A stretch of 64,000 bases of DNA from Corynebacterium variabile (GCF_006539825.1 NZ_BJNT01000008.1:62001-126000); one strand, 5' to 3'; positions 36,096-47,411 are shown, counted from the first letter of the stretch. Made by a program: numbers and translations. The notes: generated from the sequence alone by a model not told the origin.

Positions 36096-36713
36096 ATGCC
36101 GATGACCCCCCTGACCCTCCGCTCACCTCTCGTCCGCCGCTCCGCTGCGGTCGCTGCCGCGGCCGTCCTCAGCCTCGGACTCGCCGCCTGCTCCGACGAC
36201 GAAAGCCCCGAGGACGCCAACGAGCGAGCCGCACAGGCTGCCGAGGAGGCACTCTCCGAGCTCAACCAGGAAGTGGAGGAGGACGCCGGCTCTGCCGACG
36301 ACTCCGCCGAAGAGACTCCCGCCAATGACCCGGGCGAACCGCAGATCACCGCGGACAAGACCCAGGACCTCGCGGACGGCGACACGATCACCGTCACGGT
36401 CCGCGGTCTCGACGTCGAGGGCGGCTACTACGTGGGCATCTGCAAGGCCGGGACCGGGGCGGACGCCGCGGGCGAGGGCGGGGCCCCCGACTGCACCGGA
36501 GACCGTGAGGACTCGAAGTGGATCACCGCCGAAGGGTCGGACCGGGGCACCGACCACGTCGACGCCGACGGTGACGCCGAGGTCGAACTCACGGTCTCCG
36601 AACAGGGCGACGCGGTGGACTGCTCCACCGACAAGTGCGTCCTCAAGATCTTCGGAGACCACACCAACGGCTTCCGCGAGGTGGGCGAAGCGCCGGTCAG
36701 CTTCGCGTCCTGA
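36096..36713 (+). CDS. lipoprotein with neocarzinostatin-like domain
   Basis: This protein of about 205 residues has a lipobox LAAC near residue 32, then an acidic helical stretch with many Ala and Glu (DANERAAQAAEEALSELNQE) that looks like a stalk. The C-terminal domain resembles the neocarzinostatin/macromomycin immunoglobulin-like fold: TITVTVRGLDVEGGYYVGIC, CTGDREDSKW, then VDCSTDKCVLKIFGDHTNGF. Such domains bind small molecules in antibiotic carriers, but in lipoproteins their role is unknown. The AAGGAG at 36088 is 2 bp from the first ATG and 8 bp from ATG 36102, so 36102 is the likelier start. A terminator follows. Confidence 0.78.
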   Translation: MPMTPLTLRSPLVRRSAAVAAAAVLSLGLAACSDDESPEDANERAAQAAEEALSELNQEVEEDAGSADDSAEETPANDPGEPQITADKTQDLADGDTITVTVRGLDVEGGYYVGICKAGTGADAAGEGGAPDCTGDREDSKWITAEGSDRGTDHVDADGDAEVELTVSEQGDAVDCSTDKCVLKIFGDHTNGFREVGEAPVSFAS

Positions 36714-36727
36714 TTCCCGGATCCCCC

Positions 36728-36750
36728 ACCCCGGACCTGCGCCCGGGGTT
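36728..36750 (+). terminator. terminator between the lipoprotein gene and carD
   Basis: ACCCCGG (36728-36734) pairs with CCGGGGT (36743-36749) and is followed by TTCTTCT. It lies between convergent genes and can serve the lipoprotein gene. Confidence 0.6.
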
Positions 36751-36761
36751 CTTCTGTCAGG

Positions 36762-37346
36762 TCAGTCTTCGTCGAGCTCGTCGTCGAGATCGACGGTGTG
36801 CTTCGGGTCCTCACCCGCGGCCTCCGCGGCACGCTTGGCGGCAGCGGCCTCACGGTGACGGATCACCGCGGTCTCGAGCCAGCCGATGACCTCGTCGGAC
36901 TTCTTGTCGTCGACACCTTCTGCGAGCGCAAGCTCACCGACGAGGACCTGGCGCGCCTTGGCGAGCATGCGCTTCTCACCGGCGGACAGGCCGCGGTCCT
37001 GGTCACGGCGCCACAGGTCGCGGACGACCTCGGCGACACGGTTGACGTCGCCGGAGGCGAGACGCTCCTGGTTGGCCTTGTAGCGACGGGACCAGTTGCC
37101 CGCCTCCTCGACATCGGTCTCACGCAGGACCGAGAAAACCTTCTGCAGACCCTCTTCACCGACGACATCGCGCACGCCGACGAGCTCTGCGTTGGCGGCC
37201 GGGACCTTCACCAGGAGATCACCCTGGAGGATCCGCAGGACGAGGTAGTCGACGCTCTGACCCTTGAACTCCCGCTGCTCGATTCCCTTGACCTCTGCGG
37301 CACCGTGGTGGGGGTAGACGACAACGTCCCCGATGTTGAACTCCAT
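36762..37346 (-). CDS. carD: CarD family RNA-polymerase-binding transcription regulator
   Basis: This 194-residue CarD protein binds the RNA polymerase beta subunit and stabilises open promoter complexes at rRNA and many housekeeping promoters. The N-terminal Tudor-like domain is [20 protein letters not shown] through [17 protein letters not shown]. The C-terminal helical DNA-binding domain holds [17 protein letters not shown] with the tryptophan that wedges the -10 region. A divergent acidic tail ([15 protein letters not shown]) follows. The start ATG 37346 gives the family N terminus. In other actinobacteria ispD follows carD; here it is followed by the convergent lipoprotein gene. Confidence 0.95.
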   Translation of the reverse strand: MEFNIGDVVVYPHHGAAEVKGIEQREFKGQSVDYLVLRILQGDLLVKVPAANAELVGVRDVVGEEGLQKVFSVLRETDVEEAGNWSRRYKANQERLASGDVNRVAEVVRDLWRRDQDRGLSAGEKRMLAKARQVLVGELALAEGVDDKKSDEVIGWLETAVIRHREAAAAKRAAEAAGEDPKHTVDLDDELDED

Positions 37347-37490
37347 GACGCGCAAGTCTACCACCGCGCTGCCCCCTCCCTCCCCCTCCAGGGCTGCTTC
37401 AGTGGGGTACTGAGTAGGTAACCGTGGTCCGCAGGGGCTATTCTGGACGCCGACTGCAGTACGACGTATGCCTCAATGGAGGAGAAGACA

Positions 37491-38096
37491 GTGAAGCACC
37501 TGAAGTCCCCCGCCGCCCGCGGCGCGCTCGCCCTGGTCGCCGGTTCCGCGGCACTGGCCCTCACCGCCTGCGGTGCCGGCCAGATCTCGCAGACCGCGAA
37601 CCAGGTCCCCGCCGTGAACGGCACCAACGGAGAGGTCGGCGACGCCGTCGTCCGCGACGTCAGCCTGGTCATCCAGGAGGACAACTCGGTGGCGCTGAAG
37701 TTCAACGCCTCCAACCAGGCCATCCAGGACAACCCCGTCACGCTGTCCGGCGTGAAGGTCCAGGACGCGTCCTTCAACCTCGGTGGCTCCAAGTCCATCG
37801 ACGGTCGTTGCAATCTGGTGGCGGACTCCGAGCAGGGTCTGAAGGACATGCGTGCCGATGACGCCGAGAAGGCCCTCGGCGACGCCTCCTGCACCGAGTA
37901 CCTGCCGACCACCGTCGAGGGCGAGGACTTCTTCCCGGGCGCGTCCCGCACCGTCACCTTCACGTTCGACGAGGGTGACATCGAGATCAACGCCCCGATC
38001 GTCTCCTACTGCGCGGAGGCCGGTTCCCTGCACCGCGACCAGGACGGCATCACCAAGGCCGGCGACGACCTCGCCGACCTGCCCGAGCAGCACTGA
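37491..38096 (+). CDS. lpqE: LpqE-like lipoprotein
   Basis: This exported lipoprotein of about 201 residues has a signal ending ALALTAC. The mature part begins GAGQISQTANQVPAVNGTNG and continues with DVSLVIQEDNSVALKFNASN, a copper-chaperone-like beta fold (PCuAC/DUF461-like). Its location beside divergent carD and upstream of radA is that of mycobacterial LpqE. The start GTG 37491 is preferred because GGAGGAG lies 6 bp before it; ATG 37476 is possible but has the ribosome site inside its own frame. Function unknown. A terminator separates it from radA. Confidence 0.8.
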   Translation: MKHLKSPAARGALALVAGSAALALTACGAGQISQTANQVPAVNGTNGEVGDAVVRDVSLVIQEDNSVALKFNASNQAIQDNPVTLSGVKVQDASFNLGGSKSIDGRCNLVADSEQGLKDMRADDAEKALGDASCTEYLPTTVEGEDFFPGASRTVTFTFDEGDIEINAPIVSYCAEAGSLHRDQDGITKAGDDLADLPEQH

Positions 38097-38126
38097 TCCT
38101 CCGCCGGGACGATCGCCCGGTTATCG

Positions 38127-38162
38127 AACGCGCGTTCCCCTCAATCGGGGAGCGCGCGTTTT
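38127..38162 (+). terminator. Rho-independent terminator after lpqE
   Basis: AACGCGCGTTCCCC (38127-38140) pairs with GGGGAGCGCGCGTT (38147-38160) with one mismatch, and TTTT runs from 38159. It lies 30 bp after the lpqE stop. Confidence 0.8.
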
Positions 38163-38193
38163 CGACGTCCGGGCCCCCTATAGGCTGTCGTCC

Positions 38194-39648
38194 ATGGCGA
38201 AGAAGTCCCCCGGCTACGAATGCTCCTCCTGCGGTCACCGTGTGTCCAAGTGGGTGGGCAAGTGTCAGTCCTGCGGTGAGTGGGGCACCGTGGAAGAACT
38301 CTCCCCCGCCGCCGTGGCGGTGACTTCCGGGGCGTCAGGCAGGTCGGGGAAGAGCAGTGCTGTCTCCCTGTCCGGTCTGACCCCGACCTCACCGGCCAGG
38401 AAGGTCACCGACATCGACCCCTCCGGTGCGGTGCACCGGCCCAGCGGCATCGGCGAGCTCGACCGTGTCCTCGGTGGTGGTGTGGTGCCCGGCAGTGCGG
38501 TCCTGCTCGCCGGTGAGCCCGGCGTCGGCAAGTCCACGCTCCTGCTGGAGGTCGCGAACCGGTGGGCCAGGCAGGACCGCAGCGTCCTCTACATCACCGC
38601 CGAGGAGTCGGTCGGGCAGGTCCGCCAGCGCGCCGGACGCACCGACGCACTGTCCGCGAACCTCTGGCTCGCCGCAGAGCACGACCTGGAGACCGCGCTG
38701 GGGCAGATCGAGGTGACCCGCCCGGAGCTCGTCATCGTCGATTCCCTGCAGACCCTGCACGCCACCGGTGTGGAGGGAGTCGCCGGCGGTGTGGCGCAGA
38801 CCCGGGCGGTCGCCGCCACGCTCACGACCTTCGCCAAGACCACGGGGATCCCGGTGCTGCTCGTCGGCCACGTGACCAAGGACGGGGCGGTCGCCGGCCC
38901 CCGCACCGTCGAGCACCTGGTGGATGTGGTCCTCCAGTTCGAGGGTGACCGGCACAGTGCGCTGCGTTTCCTCCGGGGACAGAAGAACCGGTTCGGCGCC
39001 ACCGACGAGGTCGGGTGTTTCGAGCAGACCTCCGACGGGATCCGGGAGGTCCCCGACCCCTCCGGTCTCTTCCTCAACCAGCGGGACGAGCCGGTCTCCG
39101 GGACAGCGGTCACCGTGATCATGGACGGACGCCGTGCCATGCCCGGGGAGATCCAGACACTCGCCATGGAGACGGAGATGAGCAACCCGCGGCGTGTGGT
39201 CACCGGTATCGACACGGGTCGCGTCGCCACCATTCTCGCGGTCCTCGCGCGCCGCGCGGGCATCGACCTGATGGGTCATGAGGTCTATGCGGCGACCGTC
39301 GGCGGCATGAAGATCAGTGAACCTGCGGCGGACCTGGCGACCGCACTGGCGCTGGCATCCACCCGGCATGACAAGGTGCTGCCGGACGGCCTGGTCGCGG
39401 TCGGCGAGCTCGGACTGGGTGGCGAGGTCCGGCGTGTCCCGGATCTGCGGCTGCGACTGTCCGAGGCTGCCCGGCTGGGGTTCACCTCGGCGATCGTCCC
39501 GGCGTCCACCAGGGACGCTGACCGCGTGCGGGTGAAGGGACTCCGCATCATCCCGGTGAGGACGCTGGGAGAGGCGCTGGACCAGCTCGGCCTGGCGAAG
39601 GAGGCCCGGCGGAAGTACCCGGAGCGGCGGAAGAAGGACAGGGACTGA
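38194..39648 (+). CDS. radA: DNA repair protein RadA
   Basis: This 484-residue RecA-like ATPase (Sms) processes recombination intermediates by branch migration. It has the N-terminal C4 zinc finger (CSSC and CQSC, residues about 9-29), Walker A GEPGVGKST, the RadA-specific KNRFGATDEVGCFE and a C-terminal Lon-protease-like domain with GGEVRRVPDLRLRLSEAARL. The start ATG 38194 sits about 10 bp after a TATAGG box (38179-38184), so the transcript is probably leaderless or nearly so. In mycobacteria disA follows radA; here the next gene is the membrane protein homologous to Rv3587c. Confidence 0.96.
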   Translation: MAKKSPGYECSSCGHRVSKWVGKCQSCGEWGTVEELSPAAVAVTSGASGRSGKSSAVSLSGLTPTSPARKVTDIDPSGAVHRPSGIGELDRVLGGGVVPGSAVLLAGEPGVGKSTLLLEVANRWARQDRSVLYITAEESVGQVRQRAGRTDALSANLWLAAEHDLETALGQIEVTRPELVIVDSLQTLHATGVEGVAGGVAQTRAVAATLTTFAKTTGIPVLLVGHVTKDGAVAGPRTVEHLVDVVLQFEGDRHSALRFLRGQKNRFGATDEVGCFEQTSDGIREVPDPSGLFLNQRDEPVSGTAVTVIMDGRRAMPGEIQTLAMETEMSNPRRVVTGIDTGRVATILAVLARRAGIDLMGHEVYAATVGGMKISEPAADLATALALASTRHDKVLPDGLVAVGELGLGGEVRRVPDLRLRLSEAARLGFTSAIVPASTRDADRVRVKGLRIIPVRTLGEALDQLGLAKEARRKYPERRKKDRD

Positions 39649-39670
39649 CCGGCGTCAGAGGTCTCCCCGG

Positions 39671-40393
39671 TCAGGCAAGGTTGAAGGTGGCAGGTTCGGA
39701 GACCTTGTCACCGAGGTGGCCGTAGAGGAGGAAGGCACCGGTGCCGGCGTCCGCCCGGTCGGCGCACTGATCGGGTGCGGAGGTGGTCCGGGACCAGCCG
39801 TTGAGGGCGAAGTTACGGGACTCACCTGCGGCAAGGTCGATGTCCTCGGTGGCGGTGGGCTCGTTGCAGTCGGTGTCACCCCAGATCCGCTCATAGCTGG
39901 CGAGATTGAAGACCTCGAAACTCATGGGGTTCGCCTCGAGGTCGACCGTGCAGTCCGCCTCGGAGTTGTTGGTGACCGACATGATGAAGTCCGGCAGCTG
40001 ACCGCCGGCGTAGGTCGGGGCGCCGGAACGGACCTCCAGCCGGAGGTCGTCGACGTTGCAGGTGCCGGTCGGCTCGGCGGTCCGGGACTCTGAGGGGTCG
40101 GCCCCCTCGCTCTCCTCGGAGGACGCGCCGGAAGACCCGGAAGTCTCAGACGTCGATGCACTCGACGAGGCGTCGGCGGACCCGGTGGCGGATTCAGACG
40201 GTGCGGCGGAAGCCGAACTCGTCGAGCTGTCCGCAGCGGTCTCCGAACTGTCGCCTCCCCCTCCGGTGATGGCGCGGACGATCAGCACCAGTACCAGGAC
40301 AAGCACCAGCAGCCCCACACCGGCGGCGATGCGTCGGCGACGGTAGATCTCCGGGGGCAGAGGGCGGTTGTACTGGTTCGAGGGCTGACTCAC
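39671..40393 (-). CDS. membrane-anchored protein with Ser-rich linker
   Basis: This 240-residue protein has a cytoplasmic basic start (PPEIYRRRRIAAG), one helix (VGLLVLVLVLVLIVRAI), and a linker of about 65 residues rich in Ser, Ala and Glu. An extracytoplasmic domain follows (NVDDLRLEVRSGAPTYAGG, FIMSVTNNSEADCTVDLEAN) with four cysteines that could form disulfides. It converges with radA and occupies the position of Rv3587c in the mycobacterial order. Function unknown. Confidence 0.75.
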   Translation of the reverse strand: MSQPSNQYNRPLPPEIYRRRRIAAGVGLLVLVLVLVLIVRAITGGGGDSSETAADSSTSSASAAPSESATGSADASSSASTSETSGSSGASSEESEGADPSESRTAEPTGTCNVDDLRLEVRSGAPTYAGGQLPDFIMSVTNNSEADCTVDLEANPMSFEVFNLASYERIWGDTDCNEPTATEDIDLAAGESRNFALNGWSRTTSAPDQCADRADAGTGAFLLYGHLGDKVSEPATFNLA

Positions 40394-40447
40394 GGATCCC
40401 AGTGTATCCAGCCGTTGACCGTGAACCCTGTCACGACACGGGCCGGA

Positions 40448-40508
40448 CTCAGTTCATACTCAGTCCTGCTCAGTCCTGCTCGGTGTCAGTCAGTCCCGCT
40501 CAGTTCAG
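40448..40508. repeat. tandem 10-bp CTCAGTCCTG repeats over the carbonic anhydrase stop
   Basis: Two perfect units CTCAGTCCTG (40459-40468 and 40469-40478) are flanked by degenerate ones (CTCAGTTCATA, CTCGGTGTCAGTCAGTCCCG, CTCAGTTCAG). The last unit includes the stop codon of the carbonic anhydrase gene (40500-40502). Confidence 0.65.
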
Positions 40509-41171
40509 GGGCTGGGCGGGGACTCCGTCGATCTCCAGTCCGTAGTTCACGACCGGCTCGGTGAGCCCGTCGGACAGCCGGTAGCGCATACCGACGACAC
40601 CCACGGTGCCGTCCTTGAGTCGCTGGGCGATCTGCGGCGAACGGTCCACGACGTGCTCGGCAATCTCCACGACATGGTGCTTCTCGAAGTCCTCGGTGGT
40701 GTCTCGGCCCTCGGCACGGGCAGCGAGCAGCGAGGGGGTGACCTTCTCGACGAGGACGCGCTGGAAGCCGGCGGGCATTTCACCGGTCTCCAGCGCCTTC
40801 TGTGCCGCTCCCACTGCACCACAGCTCTCGTGGCCCAGCACCACGACCAGCGGGACGCCCAGACCGACGACGGCGAACTCGAGGGACGCCAGCACGGAGA
40901 GGTCAGTGATCTCACCCGCGGTTCGGATGACGAAGAGGTCGCCGAGGCCCTGGTCGAAGATGATCTCGACGGGGACCCGGGAGTCCGAACAGGCCAGCAC
41001 CACGGCGAAGGGGCGCTGACCGGAGGTCATCAGTTCGCGCCGGTCGTGGTCCTGGCGGGGGTGGGCGGGATCCTCGGTCATGAACCGGGCGTTCCCGCGT
41101 TGAAGAGTCTCGAGAGCCCCCTGCGGGATGTAGCGGGAGTCGAAGCTCGTAGGTGTCTGTTCGATGGGCAT
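40500..41171 (-). CDS. beta-carbonic anhydrase
   Basis: This 223-residue zinc enzyme interconverts CO2 and bicarbonate, supplying carboxylases. The family core is complete: FAVVLACSDSRVPVEIIFDQ with the zinc Cys and the Asp-Arg pair, GDLFVIRTAGE and VVLGHESCGAVGAA with the zinc His and Cys. The start ATG 41171 gives MPIEQTPTSF. It is divergent from mutY with a 101-bp gap, the same order as canB-mutY in mycobacteria. Confidence 0.93.
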   Translation of the reverse strand: MPIEQTPTSFDSRYIPQGALETLQRGNARFMTEDPAHPRQDHDRRELMTSGQRPFAVVLACSDSRVPVEIIFDQGLGDLFVIRTAGEITDLSVLASLEFAVVGLGVPLVVVLGHESCGAVGAAQKALETGEMPAGFQRVLVEKVTPSLLAARAEGRDTTEDFEKHHVVEIAEHVVDRSPQIAQRLKDGTVGVVGMRYRLSDGLTEPVVNYGLEIDGVPAQPLN

Positions 41172-41272
41172 GAAGACCATTCTGCCACCGCACGACGTCA
41201 TGCGCTGACCGGGAGTACCCGCTCCACGGCAGGTTGGCCCGCACACCCGTGGTGCGGCACAGTAGAACGATC

Positions 41273-42241
41273 ATGACTGCACCTGTATCCGTCAACCGCG
41301 AGCACACCGGGCACACCAGCCTCGGGTCGCTCCTCAACGACTGGTTTCACCGCACGGCGCGTCCACTGCCCTGGCGTGAACCCGGCACCACCCCCTGGGC
41401 GATCCTGCTCAGCGAGATCATGTCGCAGCAGACCCCGGTCGCCCGGGTTGAACCGCTGTGGCGACAGTGGACGGAACGCTGGCCCACCCCCGCGGATCTG
41501 GCGGACGCCCCGGTCGACGAGGTACTGCGGGCCTGGGCGAACCTCGGTTACCCGCGGCGGGCACTTCGACTGCGGGACTGCGCCCGTGCGATCGTGGAAC
41601 GCCACGACGGTGTTGTCCCCTCGGACGTCGCCGAGCTGCTCGCACTGCCCGGCGTCGGCGGGTATACGGCCCGCGCTGTCGCCGCCTTCGCCTTCGGCTC
41701 GGTGGTCCCGGTGGTGGACACGAACGTCCGCCGCGTCCAGCGGCGCATCGTCCAGGGTGAGTACCTGCAGGGGGCGGCGAAGGCCCGCGATCTCGCCGAC
41801 GTCGCGGATCTGATGCCCTGGGTCGACGATGATCCTGACCTGGTCAAGCGGGGCTACACCAGTCCGCTGCACGACCGGTCACGCCGCGACGAGGCGTTGG
41901 GGATGTGTTCCTCCCTCATGGAGCTCGGCGCGGTCGTCTGCACGGCACGGTCCCCCCGCTGCGGCGAGTGCCCGGTCTCCTCCCGCTGCCGGTGGTTGGC
42001 GCTGGGGCGGCCCGAACCTTCCGATGCGGCAAAGGCGGAGGCGAAGCGCCGGGTGCAGAAGTTCGAGGGCACTGACCGCCAGGTCCGTGGCCGGATCATG
42101 GCGGTGCTCCGCGAACAGGGCACGGCGGAGAGTTTCCCTGACTCGGGCCCGGATGCCGCCCAGCGCGACCGCGCCCTGGCGTCCCTCCTGGCCGACGGCC
42201 TGGTCGAACAGCACGACGGGGGCTACCGCTTACCGCGGTAG
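41273..42241 (+). CDS. mutY: A/G-specific adenine glycosylase
   Basis: This 322-residue enzyme removes adenine mispaired with 8-oxoguanine. It has the N-terminal RPLPWREPGTTPWAILLSEI and MSQQTPVARV, then the helix-hairpin-helix LPGVGGYTARAVAAFAFGS with the catalytic Asp in VVDTNVRRV. The 4Fe-4S ligands are in CTARSPRCGECPVSSRC (C-x6-C-x2-C-x5-C). The C-terminal NUDIX-like domain of longer MutY proteins is mostly absent; about 70 residues remain (FEGTDRQVRGRIMAVLREQG), a short form seen in other actinobacteria. The stop codon lies inside a strong hairpin. Confidence 0.94.
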   Translation: MTAPVSVNREHTGHTSLGSLLNDWFHRTARPLPWREPGTTPWAILLSEIMSQQTPVARVEPLWRQWTERWPTPADLADAPVDEVLRAWANLGYPRRALRLRDCARAIVERHDGVVPSDVAELLALPGVGGYTARAVAAFAFGSVVPVVDTNVRRVQRRIVQGEYLQGAAKARDLADVADLMPWVDDDPDLVKRGYTSPLHDRSRRDEALGMCSSLMELGAVVCTARSPRCGECPVSSRCRWLALGRPEPSDAAKAEAKRRVQKFEGTDRQVRGRIMAVLREQGTAESFPDSGPDAAQRDRALASLLADGLVEQHDGGYRLPR

Positions 42242-42246
42242 CCCCC
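42218..42246. terminator. hairpin containing the mutY stop codon
   Basis: GGGGGCTACCGC (42218-42229) pairs perfectly with GCGGTAGCCCCC (42235-42246) with a 5-nt loop. The mutY stop TAG (42239-42241) lies in the right arm. It may end mutY and, from the other side, clpC (ends 42287). No T-run. Confidence 0.75.
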
Positions 42247-42286
42247 GTCGGGGTGGGACCGTCAGGATGACGACCCGCCGGTGACG

Positions 42287-44911
<2,625 letters not shown>

Positions 44912-45256
44912 GAGCTCTCCCTTACTCGCGGGGTCGGATTTGGGCACCACCTTAGTGACTTCACGACCCGCCGTTGACTCACTATGGACAACGCTCGGTC
45001 TCTGCCGGGTGTTCCCGACCCCCACTGCGGCCCGGCAGTCCATATACACGCAGGTCATCACACATTTATCCGATCCGGAAGTGGGCTGTACGCCGTCAGC
45101 GAACAGGGCGGATCAGTGCTCACTTCCGCAAAAGCAAGTAATCCGGCGATTCCGGACATTTTTATCTGTAACCTGGATTACATGAGGGCGTCCCAGCCGC
45201 CGCCCGTCACGATTGACCACCGGGTACACCCCGCAACACCAGAGAGAAGGACCACC
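44912..45256. other. 345-bp divergent intergenic region between clpC and the acyl-CoA synthetase gene
   Basis: No gene is supported here. It must hold both promoters. An inverted repeat GTAATCC (45138-45144) and GGATTAC (45175-45181) flanks an AT-rich 30-bp core (with ATTTTTATCTGTAAC) about 80 bp before the synthetase start, a candidate promoter/operator. I see no clear ClgR site in front of clpC. Confidence 0.5.
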
Positions 45257-47035
45257 ATGAGCGGATCCGATCCCGCCGTCACCCTCAAGGAACTCCCGAA
45301 GCTCGCTGAAGGAACCCTGCCCCTGTTCAAGTCCGGCGTCCTAGGTCTGATGGGACCGCTGGCGATGGGTAAGGCACTGAAGTCCATCTACCAGTGGTCC
45401 TTCACCCCTGCCGGACTGCTGTCCCTCGGCGCCGCCCAGGATCCGTACCACACCGCCATCATCGACGACGCCGGCTCGATCACCTACAGTGAGCTCCACG
45501 ACCAGACGAACAAGCTGGCCCAGGCCCTGTACCGCACCGGCGTCCGTGAACGCGACAAGATCGGCATGCTGAGCCGCAACCACCGCGGCTTCCTCATGAC
45601 CTTGTGCGCCCACGGTCGCCTCGGCACCGACATCGTCCTGTTCAACACCGGTGCCTCCGCGTCCCAGACCCGCGCAGTCATGAAGGAGCAGAAGATCGAC
45701 CTCCTCTTCATCGACGAGGAGTTCATCCCGCTGCTGCCCAAGGGCTTCGACGAGTGCCCGGTCATCATCAACTGGGAGGAGAACCACGACACCGCCGCGG
45801 CCCCCCTCTCTGACGAGGAGAAGGAGCGCAAGGCCGCCGCCGGCTACGACGTCATCGAGTACGCCTCTAATGTCGCCGAAGCCACCGAGTCCGAGGACCA
45901 CGCAGTGCGCAATCCGCAGTGGCCCACGCTCACCGAGGTCCTCCGCACCTCCCCCGGTACCGAGAAGATCCCGGGCCACCCGCGCCGCGGCCGGACCATC
46001 ATCCTCACCTCCGGCACCACCGGCACCCCGAAGGGCGCGCGCCGCCCGGAGCCGAAGACCTACCTGCCGGCGTCCTCGATCATGTCGCGCATCCCGCTGA
46101 AGCACCACCGCGGCTACTACGTGCCGGCCCCGATGTTCCACCTCTGGGGCTTCTGCCAGATCCAGCTGGGTCTGGCCCTGCGCGCCACCTTCATCCTGCA
46201 GCGCAAGTTCAATCCGCGGGACGCCGTGAAGCTCATCGAGGCGAACCGTCCGGACACCATCGCCATCGTCCCGACGCAGCTGCGTCGCCTGCTCGAGGCT
46301 GTGCCGGAGAACTTCTCCCCCGGCGTCCGCAACATCGTCGCCTGCGGCGAAGCTCTGCCGGCCCGCGTCATCCGCGACACCCACGAGAAGTTCGGCCAGG
46401 TGCTCTACAACCTCTACGGCTCCACCGAGGTCTCCTGGGCGTCCATCGCCCAGCCCCAGGAGCTGGAGGCGCACCCGACGACCGCCGGCAAGGCTCCGAT
46501 GGCGACCACCCTCAAGGTCGTGGACGAGCACGGCAACGATGTCCCCGAGGGCGAGGTCGGACGCGTCTTCGTCGGCAACGACCTGCTCTTCGACGGTTAC
46601 ACCCGCCCCGGCGTGGACAAGGAGAACCTGCACGGTCTGGTCTCCACCGGTGACCTCGGCTACTTCAAGGACGGTCTGTTCTACCTGGCCGGACGCAGCG
46701 ACGACATGATCGTCTCCGGTGGCGAGAACGTCTACCCGATGGAGGCCGAGGACGTCATCTCCGACATGCCGGAGGTCTACGAGGTCGCCGTCCACGGTGT
46801 CGCCGACCCGGACTTCGGTCAGGCCCTGGCCTGCTACGTCGTGCTCAACGAGGGCGAGTCCGAGGAAGGCTTCGCCGAGAAGGCCAAGCTCGCGGTGAAG
46901 GCCAAGCTGGCCCGCCATAACGTTCCCCGCTACTTCGTGTTCATGGATGTCCTGCCCCGCAACGCGGTCGGCAAAATCGTCCCGCGTGAGCTGCCGAAGA
47001 TCGACAACGGCACGGACGAGGAGGACGCCGCGTAG
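45257..47035 (+). CDS. fadD: long-chain acyl-CoA synthetase (AMP-binding)
   Basis: This 592-residue ANL-superfamily enzyme activates fatty acids to acyl-CoA or acyl-AMP. The P-loop motif is ILTSGTTGTPKGARRP, the acyl-binding region YYVPAPMFHLWGFCQIQLGL, and the adenylate motif YNLYGSTEVSWASIAQP. The hinge is STGDLGYFKDGLFYLAGRSD and the catalytic Lys is in PRNAVGKIVPRELPK. The start ATG 45257 follows AGAGAAGG. It is followed by a strong terminator and, on the other strand, two acyl-CoA dehydrogenases, so it probably supplies beta-oxidation. Chain-length preference is not visible. Confidence 0.92.
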   Translation: MSGSDPAVTLKELPKLAEGTLPLFKSGVLGLMGPLAMGKALKSIYQWSFTPAGLLSLGAAQDPYHTAIIDDAGSITYSELHDQTNKLAQALYRTGVRERDKIGMLSRNHRGFLMTLCAHGRLGTDIVLFNTGASASQTRAVMKEQKIDLLFIDEEFIPLLPKGFDECPVIINWEENHDTAAAPLSDEEKERKAAAGYDVIEYASNVAEATESEDHAVRNPQWPTLTEVLRTSPGTEKIPGHPRRGRTIILTSGTTGTPKGARRPEPKTYLPASSIMSRIPLKHHRGYYVPAPMFHLWGFCQIQLGLALRATFILQRKFNPRDAVKLIEANRPDTIAIVPTQLRRLLEAVPENFSPGVRNIVACGEALPARVIRDTHEKFGQVLYNLYGSTEVSWASIAQPQELEAHPTTAGKAPMATTLKVVDEHGNDVPEGEVGRVFVGNDLLFDGYTRPGVDKENLHGLVSTGDLGYFKDGLFYLAGRSDDMIVSGGENVYPMEAEDVISDMPEVYEVAVHGVADPDFGQALACYVVLNEGESEEGFAEKAKLAVKAKLARHNVPRYFVFMDVLPRNAVGKIVPRELPKIDNGTDEEDAA

Positions 47036-47077
47036 GTCCCGTCCCACCCCGGGAGTCCCCGGGCACTGCGCCGAAAG

Positions 47078-47131
47078 ACCCGATCCCCAGGTCACCGGAA
47101 CTTCTCCGGAACGACCTGGGGATCGGGTTTT
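47078..47131 (+). terminator. Rho-independent terminator after fadD
   Basis: ACCCGATCCCCAGGTC (47078-47093) pairs perfectly with GACCTGGGGATCGGGT (47113-47128) and TTT follows. The 19-nt loop has its own small stem CCGGA/TCCGG. Confidence 0.85.
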
Positions 47132-47165
47132 CCTGTGGTCCGGTCCCCACCTGTCCTCCCCTATC

Positions 47166-47205
47166 GCCTACTTCCGCCTACTCCCGCCTACTTCCGCCTA
47201 CTTCC
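47166..47205. repeat. four tandem 10-bp repeats (consensus GCCTACTTCC)
   Basis: The plus strand repeats GCCTACTTCC four times in a row with one C for T change in the second copy, followed by CTCCC. It is entirely pyrimidine apart from two positions per unit. It lies in the convergent gap, outside any gene. Confidence 0.7.
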
Positions 47206-47242
47206 CTCCCTTCAGCGGCAGCGGTAAGTGCACAGCGGCAGT

Positions 47243-47280
47243 TCCTCCTGTCATCTCAGGCGGCCCGGGCGACAGGAGGA
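47243..47280. repeat. perfect 10-bp inverted repeat, 18-nt loop
   Basis: TCCTCCTGTC (47243-47252) and GACAGGAGGA (47271-47280) are exact complements. No T-run follows on either strand. Confidence 0.55.
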
Positions 47281-47358
47281 GATGCCGGAGCAACGGACCG
47301 GATGCCGGGGCGCATCGTCCCCGCGTCTCTGGACGGACATCCGAGGCTCCAGATCTGC

Positions 47359-47411
47359 GTCAGGCACGGATCCGGGCTTCCGTGCCACAGAAGCGCGGAT
47401 CTGTGCCTGAC
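47359..47411. repeat. imperfect hairpin D in the fadD/fadE convergent gap
   Basis: GTCAGGCACGGATCCG (47359-47374) is complementary to CGGATCTGTGCCTGAC (47396-47411) at 15 of 16 positions, with one G-T pair and a 21-nt loop that can form an inner GCTTC/GAAGC stem. Same architecture as hairpins A, B and C. Confidence 0.7.

Noticed and set aside
40448..40508. Possible CRISPR-like array of short repeats
   Set aside because: Units are only 10 bp, directly adjacent without spacers, and no cas gene is present; it is a simple tandem repeat. No CRISPR array was seen anywhere in the window.
44912..45256. ClgR or heat-shock sigma site in front of clpC
   Set aside because: I could not find the ClgR palindrome or a convincing SigH promoter in the 345-bp gap.
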